A stretch of 9,887 nt of DNA, from contig CALMEC010000373.1 in the NCBI GenBank assembly GCA_937862675.1, positions 1 through 9,887 on the forward strand, written 5' to 3'. A program made the translations under genes and the position numbers. Under the pieces are notes generated by a model. It was not told the origin of the DNA. It was given only the letters and a program-made list of their open reading frames with translations, and searched no databases. The stretch comes from an uncultured Actinomycetes bacterium (GTDB lineage: Bacteria > Actinomycetota > Thermoleophilia > Miltoncostaeales > Miltoncostaeaceae). Of this stretch, positions 6,375-9,887 are shown piece by piece; within the stretch, counting starts at the first letter, position 1, and each line of letters begins with the position of its first letter.

Positions 6375-7681
6375 GCGGAATGTCGACCCTTGTCGGCAGT
6401 CAGCATCGCGTGAATACTACGACACAGTCCTGCATCGGGGTCGGTGTGGATGGCCTCGTGGATGACGAGGCCGAGGGCACCGACGACGAACTCGATCAGG
6501 AGCAGATGTTCGACCGTGTCGTGCACGACCGCGAGCAGAAGCCCCTGGAGCACCGCCAGGCCGGCCATGACCACTGCGAACCGATCGTCGCCCCTTCCGA
6601 GCTGATGGTTCATCAGGAGCAGGAGGATGCCGATCAGGCCGGTCGTGAGGATGAGCGGAGGCAGGTATCGGGCCCCGTCGACGAACTCGCTTCCGAAGAC
6701 GAGGCGGACGATCTGATCGTCGAACAGCCATGCGACACCGGCGGCGACCAGCACCAGCACGGCGCAGACGGCGACTCCCAGGACGAGCAACGACCCGGTC
6801 CGCTGCCCCCGCGCGTGGCGCACGCTCACACGCGGGAGGAGGATCCAGGCGACCGCCTGAGGGAAGATGACGGTCGCCTTTCCCAGGACGGCGATCGCGC
6901 CGAAGAGTCCCGCGATCCGTTCGGGAAGCGATGCGCGCGCAACGATCACATCCACGTTGACGAGGGCGCCGAAGCCCGCGAGACCGACGGCCAACGGCGC
7001 GATCGTGCGGAGGAATCCCCGCCAGAGCGACAGCGGCGGGGGAACCCGCTCGACCCCCGCCGGCCAGGCGAGCATCACGGTGGTCACGCAGGCGGCGACG
7101 ATCGTCAGGGCACTCGCGGCGATGGCGCTCGTGATCTCGTGCATCACGAGGAAGCAGAGGAGCAAGAAGACCGGTCTCGGGAGTCCGAGCATCGAGACGC
7201 TCAGTGCGAAACGCCGGAAGCGCTGTTGGCCCTGCAGCACGCCGGACGCGAAAGAGTACAGCGGCATCGGAGCCGTTGTCGCCCCCGTCCACAGGGCGTT
7301 GACCGTCCCGAGCGAGGGCGCGATCAGCATCGTGATGGCGACTGTGGCCGCACCGACGACCACCCCCCAGATGAGGCACCGGAGCATCGCGAAGCGGAGC
7401 AGTGCCGCGATGGCGTCGGGCTTGGTCGTCAGCGCCGCAACCTGCCTCGAGATGCCGACCTGGATGGCTCCGGATGGGATCTGGATGAGCATGGTGGTCG
7501 ACAGCAGGGCGGCGACCGTGGCGTACTGCGCCGGTCCGACGGTCCGTCCGGCGATGACGAAGAAGACGTAGTTCCCGAGGTTCCAGAGGATCAATCCGGT
7601 CAGCACGATCGGCATGCCGCCCAGATCACGCGTGCGGGCACCTCCCCGTCGGGGCGATGCGATGTCGTTCGGAGCGCTCAT
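6371..7681 (-). CDS. Wzx-like oligosaccharide flippase (MOP superfamily)
   Basis: With the ATG at 7681 the product is 436 aa (MSAPNDIASPRRGG...). A short basic leader is followed by about a dozen membrane helices. The opening LILWNLGNYVFFVIAGRTVGPAQYATVAAL is the hallmark start of lipopolysaccharide/teichoic-acid type flippases, where the GP..Y segment follows helix 1. The C-terminal part has the VFGSEFVDGARYLPPL loop typical of the superfamily. Proteins of this class move undecaprenyl-linked glycans across the membrane. An in-frame start at 7726 exists, but 7681 has GGTGAG at 7693-7688 with 6-nt spacing and sits 7 nt after the stop (7689) of the alternative frame of the preceding gene. It overlaps the next glycosyltransferase by 4 nt. 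It is intact, with no frame damage. Confidence 0.9.
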   Translation of the reverse strand: MSAPNDIASPRRGGARTRDLGGMPIVLTGLILWNLGNYVFFVIAGRTVGPAQYATVAALLSTTMLIQIPSGAIQVGISRQVAALTTKPDAIAALLRFAMLRCLIWGVVVGAATVAITMLIAPSLGTVNALWTGATTAPMPLYSFASGVLQGQQRFRRFALSVSMLGLPRPVFLLLCFLVMHEITSAIAASALTIVAACVTTVMLAWPAGVERVPPPLSLWRGFLRTIAPLAVGLAGFGALVNVDVIVARASLPERIAGLFGAIAVLGKATVIFPQAVAWILLPRVSVRHARGQRTGSLLVLGVAVCAVLVLVAAGVAWLFDDQIVRLVFGSEFVDGARYLPPLILTTGLIGILLLLMNHQLGRGDDRFAVVMAGLAVLQGLLLAVVHDTVEHLLLIEFVVGALGLVIHEAIHTDPDAGLCRSIHAMLTADKGRHSA

Positions 7682-7753
7682 CGTCGTCTCACCGGTCCCC
7701 CACCGCATATGTCCAGAGCGGGGCACCCGCCCACGTGAGCCGGCCGAGAGGGG

Positions 7754-9724
7754 TCAGACAGGAGTCGTCGAGGGGGGGGGGGGGGGGGTCGGTGCCCCCC
7801 CGGGGGGGTTCGGGCGGGCCGCCCGCCGGTGGAGTTCGCAGGGCGATCCACTGACCGTGATCGAGTCCGGACTGTCGTTGCGAAGCGCGACGTCGGCGGA
7901 CTCCACCCATTCGAAGTGGATGAACGTCCCGGCGCGATTCCAGACGCCCTCGGCGGATCCGGACGGATCGAACCTGCGCCATTCTCCGTCGTCCGGTCCG
8001 GACTGCTGACGCCCCGACAACGCGGGCACCGCTGTCGCCATCATGAGGGAGTCGAAGCCGACGGTGTCGGAGGCCCAGACGATGCCCTGCGCCCGCGCCT
8101 GGTCTCCGTGGATCAGCATGGCCTTCGCCGTCGGGCTCGTGCGTAGGTCGCCCAGCCCGGCGATGACCGGATTGACACGTCCCGTGACGAGTACGAGAGC
8201 CAGACCGGCCAGGATCATCGGCCACGTGCGGTTTGGGAAGCGGGTCACCGCCCAGACGCACAGTCCGACGACGAGCGCGGTGAGCACGATCCATCGCCAC
8301 CGCAGCGTCGGGTAGTGCGCGCCGCGGAGGGATGATCCACCCCAGACCGTCAGAACGGCGCAGACCAGGGCGGCGGCCGCGGCGACGATGCGCAATCGCG
8401 CGGTTGGCCGCAGCCACGACAGAACGAGACAGGCCGCGATGGAGCAGACGATGCCGATCATCCCCATCGCCCGTTGCGGGGGTACGAGGTTCATCACGGG
8501 GATGCGCGTCCCGAAGGCACCCCAGTCGATGGAGATCCAGCTGAGCCAGAGCGCACAGAATATGAAGGCGATGCCGACGGCCCATCGGTCGATGCTCCGA
8601 CGGAGTGTCGGCAGCGCGATGAGCAGGATCACGGCCCAGACCACCATGACGGTGAAACCGGAGGACATCTCACTTGCGTTAGAACCGACGATCGGATCGG
8701 CCGTCCGGAGTGTTCCGTACGCCGGCGCCGAGAAGAACGCCCACGCCGGCTCCGCGGTACCCCCCGATCTCCGCTCGCCGGGATAGACCGTGTTGACTGT
8801 CGCCTGGATGGACGCCCAATTCTCGGCCACCACCCCGACCAGGAGGAGTGTCCCCGCACCGGCCACGAGGGCGACGGTGAGGCCGCGTGCGAACCGGTCG
8901 AGCGAATGGCGGCGCACCAGTACGACCGTCGTGACGGTGATCACCGGGAGCCCTAGGACGATGGCGAAGGGCTGATAGTTGGTCGGATACCGGGCGAGAC
9001 AGATTCCGGCGAGCAGCGCGAGCCCGATGGCGGGCGGCCACCGTCGACGGGAGACCGCCCGGGCGATCGGGAAGGCCAGATAGCAGCCCGCGAAGACGAA
9101 GCCCAGGATGGTCACGGGGCGATACGACCACCACTGGGTCGACGGTGCGAAGAAAACGAGTGCCGCACAGAGCGCCCCGAACCGTGCGCGACCGGTGATC
9201 TCCCGGAACCACAGAGGGGCGAAGACGAACAGGAGAAGCGACGCCAGCCACCACCGAGCGGCGAACAACATGCTGTCGGGGACGACCGGGGTGAACCGGA
9301 ACAGAGTCGCGTCGATGAACGTCACGGACGAGAAGACGCCGGAGGGGAGCTGTTCGATGAAGTTCGGGGACTCCGTGAGCGGGTTGGTCTCGAATGATCC
9401 ACCCGCCGCGATCTGACCCAGCACGAGCGGTGTATCGGTGAAGTACTCGTCGCCTCGGAGAAGCTGTGGAGCGCCAAGACCCACGCCTTGGGGGTTTGAC
9501 GGATCCTGCCGGAGGGACGGCGCACCCAGCGACGAGGTCGTCACACCGGCCAGGACCAGCACGACGTACCCGGCGACGCAGGTGACGATCCAACGCTGGA
9601 GATTGCTCCACCGCCGGGCGTCAAGTCGCCGTGCCCACCGTCGTTCGTTCCCCGTGGGGCCGGCGCCCCGACGGGCCTCCGGCCCCGCCGACCCGGCGGT
9701 GAGCACCCGACCGGTGTCACCCAT
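7754..9724 (-). CDS. Large polytopic membrane protein (DUF7657/GT-C-like), C-terminus frame-broken
   Basis: From the ATG at 9724 this is 656 aa (a GTG at 9730 would add two). A basic cytoplasmic leader precedes the first helix (IVTCVAGYVVLVLAG). The first outer loop holds LRGDEYFTDTPLVLGQ, resembling the R-x-DE-...-TP motif I associate with the actinobacterial DUF7657 family. About a dozen helices follow, then a soluble C-terminal region with VNPVIAGLGDL, WRRFDPSG and WNRAGTFIHFEW. The fold suggests a GT-C-type envelope glycan enzyme, but the reaction is unproven. The frame ends at 7754 in a Pro-rich tail produced by a run of 17 C. One more C, or two fewer, would join the frame to LDDSCLTPLGRLTWAGAP..., ending at 7689, a much more natural terminus placed 7 nt from the flippase start. 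It overlaps the upstream glycosyltransferase end by 8 nt. Confidence 0.85.
   Translation of the reverse strand: MGDTGRVLTAGSAGPEARRGAGPTGNERRWARRLDARRWSNLQRWIVTCVAGYVVLVLAGVTTSSLGAPSLRQDPSNPQGVGLGAPQLLRGDEYFTDTPLVLGQIAAGGSFETNPLTESPNFIEQLPSGVFSSVTFIDATLFRFTPVVPDSMLFAARWWLASLLLFVFAPLWFREITGRARFGALCAALVFFAPSTQWWSYRPVTILGFVFAGCYLAFPIARAVSRRRWPPAIGLALLAGICLARYPTNYQPFAIVLGLPVITVTTVVLVRRHSLDRFARGLTVALVAGAGTLLLVGVVAENWASIQATVNTVYPGERRSGGTAEPAWAFFSAPAYGTLRTADPIVGSNASEMSSGFTVMVVWAVILLIALPTLRRSIDRWAVGIAFIFCALWLSWISIDWGAFGTRIPVMNLVPPQRAMGMIGIVCSIAACLVLSWLRPTARLRIVAAAAALVCAVLTVWGGSSLRGAHYPTLRWRWIVLTALVVGLCVWAVTRFPNRTWPMILAGLALVLVTGRVNPVIAGLGDLRTSPTAKAMLIHGDQARAQGIVWASDTVGFDSLMMATAVPALSGRQQSGPDDGEWRRFDPSGSAEGVWNRAGTFIHFEWVESADVALRNDSPDSITVSGSPCELHRRAARPNPPGGAPTPPPPPSTTPV
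7772..7808. repeat. G17 homopolymer with C7/G7 runs
   Basis: Seventeen consecutive G (7772-7788) are followed by TCGGTG, then C7 (7795-7801) and G7 (7802-7808). C7-G7 is itself a perfect palindrome, and just beyond it GGCGGGC-C-GCCCGCC (7813-7827) forms another. The tract is unlike anything else in the window and lies in the 3' end of the large membrane gene, where it breaks the reading frame. It may be a sequencing/assembly artefact or a slippage site. Confidence 0.9.
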
Positions 9725-9860
9725 GTGCACGCGCCGCGTCGATCACGGATGTCAGCCGGTCGCCGAAGGCGGCCAGGCAGCCGGGCCAGGAGAAGATCTC
9801 TTCGGCGGCACGACGCGCGTCCGCCCCCACGCGATCCCCCATGATCGGATCGTCCAGGAG
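9717..9860 (-). CDS. Glycosyltransferase C-terminal fragment (probable GT4)
   Basis: Forty-seven codons run in from the edge to a TGA at 9719-9717. The translation includes LLDDPIMGDRVGADARRAAE then EIFSWPGCLAAFGDRLTSVI. The pattern of LL.D..(M/R)..G..AR..A...FSW......F..... is the classic last helix of GT-B family 4 glycosyltransferases, where the enzyme packs back on its first domain. Only the end is present; the catalytic parts lie beyond the contig. It is the most upstream gene of the minus-strand glycan operon seen here, overlapping the start of the large membrane protein by 8 nt. Reading further right would continue in frame into adapter sequence, so codons beyond 9860 must not be treated as protein. 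Confidence 0.75.
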   Translation of the reverse strand, partial: LLDDPIMGDRVGADARRAAEEIFSWPGCLAAFGDRLTSVIDAARAHG

Positions 9861-9887
9861 AGATCGGAAGAGCACACGTCTGAACTC
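9861..9887. other. Illumina TruSeq adapter contamination at contig end
   Basis: The last 27 nt begin AGATCGGAAGAGCACACG and finish CTGAACTC, matching the TruSeq read-1 3' adapter. This is not genomic DNA. On the minus strand it reads EFRRVLFRS in frame with the glycosyltransferase fragment; on the plus strand one frame gives RSEEHTSEL. Both peptides are known contaminants of protein databases. The contig therefore ends naturally at about 9860. Confidence 0.98.

Noticed and set aside
6380..7738. Very long plus-strand open frame (452 codons) opposite the flippase
   Set aside because: Its translation is rich in Asp, Glu, Arg, His and Gln with no fold-like pattern, the expected mirror of a GC-rich membrane-protein gene. 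The minus strand encodes a clear flippase over the same DNA.
7689..8585. Minus-strand frame of 298 codons overlapping the large membrane protein
   Set aside because: Most of it is an out-of-frame Arg/His-rich shadow. Only its last 25 or so codons (7689 to about 7771) look real, and these are best explained as the displaced C-terminus of the large membrane protein.
1..9887. CRISPR arrays, tRNA/rRNA genes, insertion sequences, prophage genes
   Set aside because: I saw no regularly spaced direct repeats, no cloverleaf-like tRNA sequence, and no transposase, integrase or phage protein among the readable frames.

Overview
The window reads as high-GC Gram-positive (Actinomycetota) chromosome. Most coding regions have strong G/C bias at third codon positions, it uses GTG/TTG starts, it carries an actinobacterial-style pspA with a PspAA-type start right behind it, and it has a large actinobacterial-type polytopic envelope protein. 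A Microbacteriaceae-like host is my guess from gene content and GC; the sequence alone does not prove it.

Layout. Positions 1-143 are a leader with little that can be identified. 144-884 (+) is a complete PspA/IM30 membrane-stress protein. It overlaps by 4 nt a short frame (881-1024, +) that starts like a PspAA partner but departs from it after about 15 residues. 1005-2795 (+) is a two-domain protein: an N-terminal SAM-dependent methyltransferase fused to a GT-A (family 2) glycosyltransferase with a coiled-coil tail. 2796-2986 is a short, visibly lower-GC convergent gap with a small hairpin. Everything from 2987 to the right edge is on the minus strand. In transcription order (right to left) it runs: the C-terminal end of a probable glycosyltransferase (9860-9717), a large polytopic membrane protein (about 9724-7754, probably truly ending at 7689), a Wzx-like flippase (7681-6371), a DPM1/DPS-like polyprenyl-phosphate glycosyltransferase (6374-5622), a DUF2304 small membrane protein (5625-5230), a gene-poor gap, and a lower-GC polytopic GT-C-like membrane protein (start near 4849-4979, end 2987).

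Function. The minus-strand genes overlap or nearly touch (ATGA overlaps at 6371-6374 and 5622-5625, an overlap near 9717-9724, and a 7-nt gap at 7682-7688 once the frame break is repaired). They look like one operon for building, flipping and finishing a surface glycan: sugar transfer to a lipid carrier, flipping by the Wzx-like protein, and GT-C-type transfer outside the membrane. The convergent methyltransferase-glycosyltransferase would fit the same pathway. This is a recognisable cell-envelope glycan locus; I do not see a convincing new system such as a defence island, CRISPR array, prophage or RNA gene.

Data quality matters here. The last 27 nt (9861-9887) are the Illumina TruSeq adapter, so this is a draft-contig end and true genomic sequence stops at about 9860. 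A run of 17 G at 7772-7788, flanked by G7 and C7 runs and tight inverted repeats, breaks the frame of the large membrane protein. It is either a local sequencing/assembly fault or a slippage-prone tract. The 5' end of the 2987-4849 gene also lacks a sensible start and may carry a one-base error.
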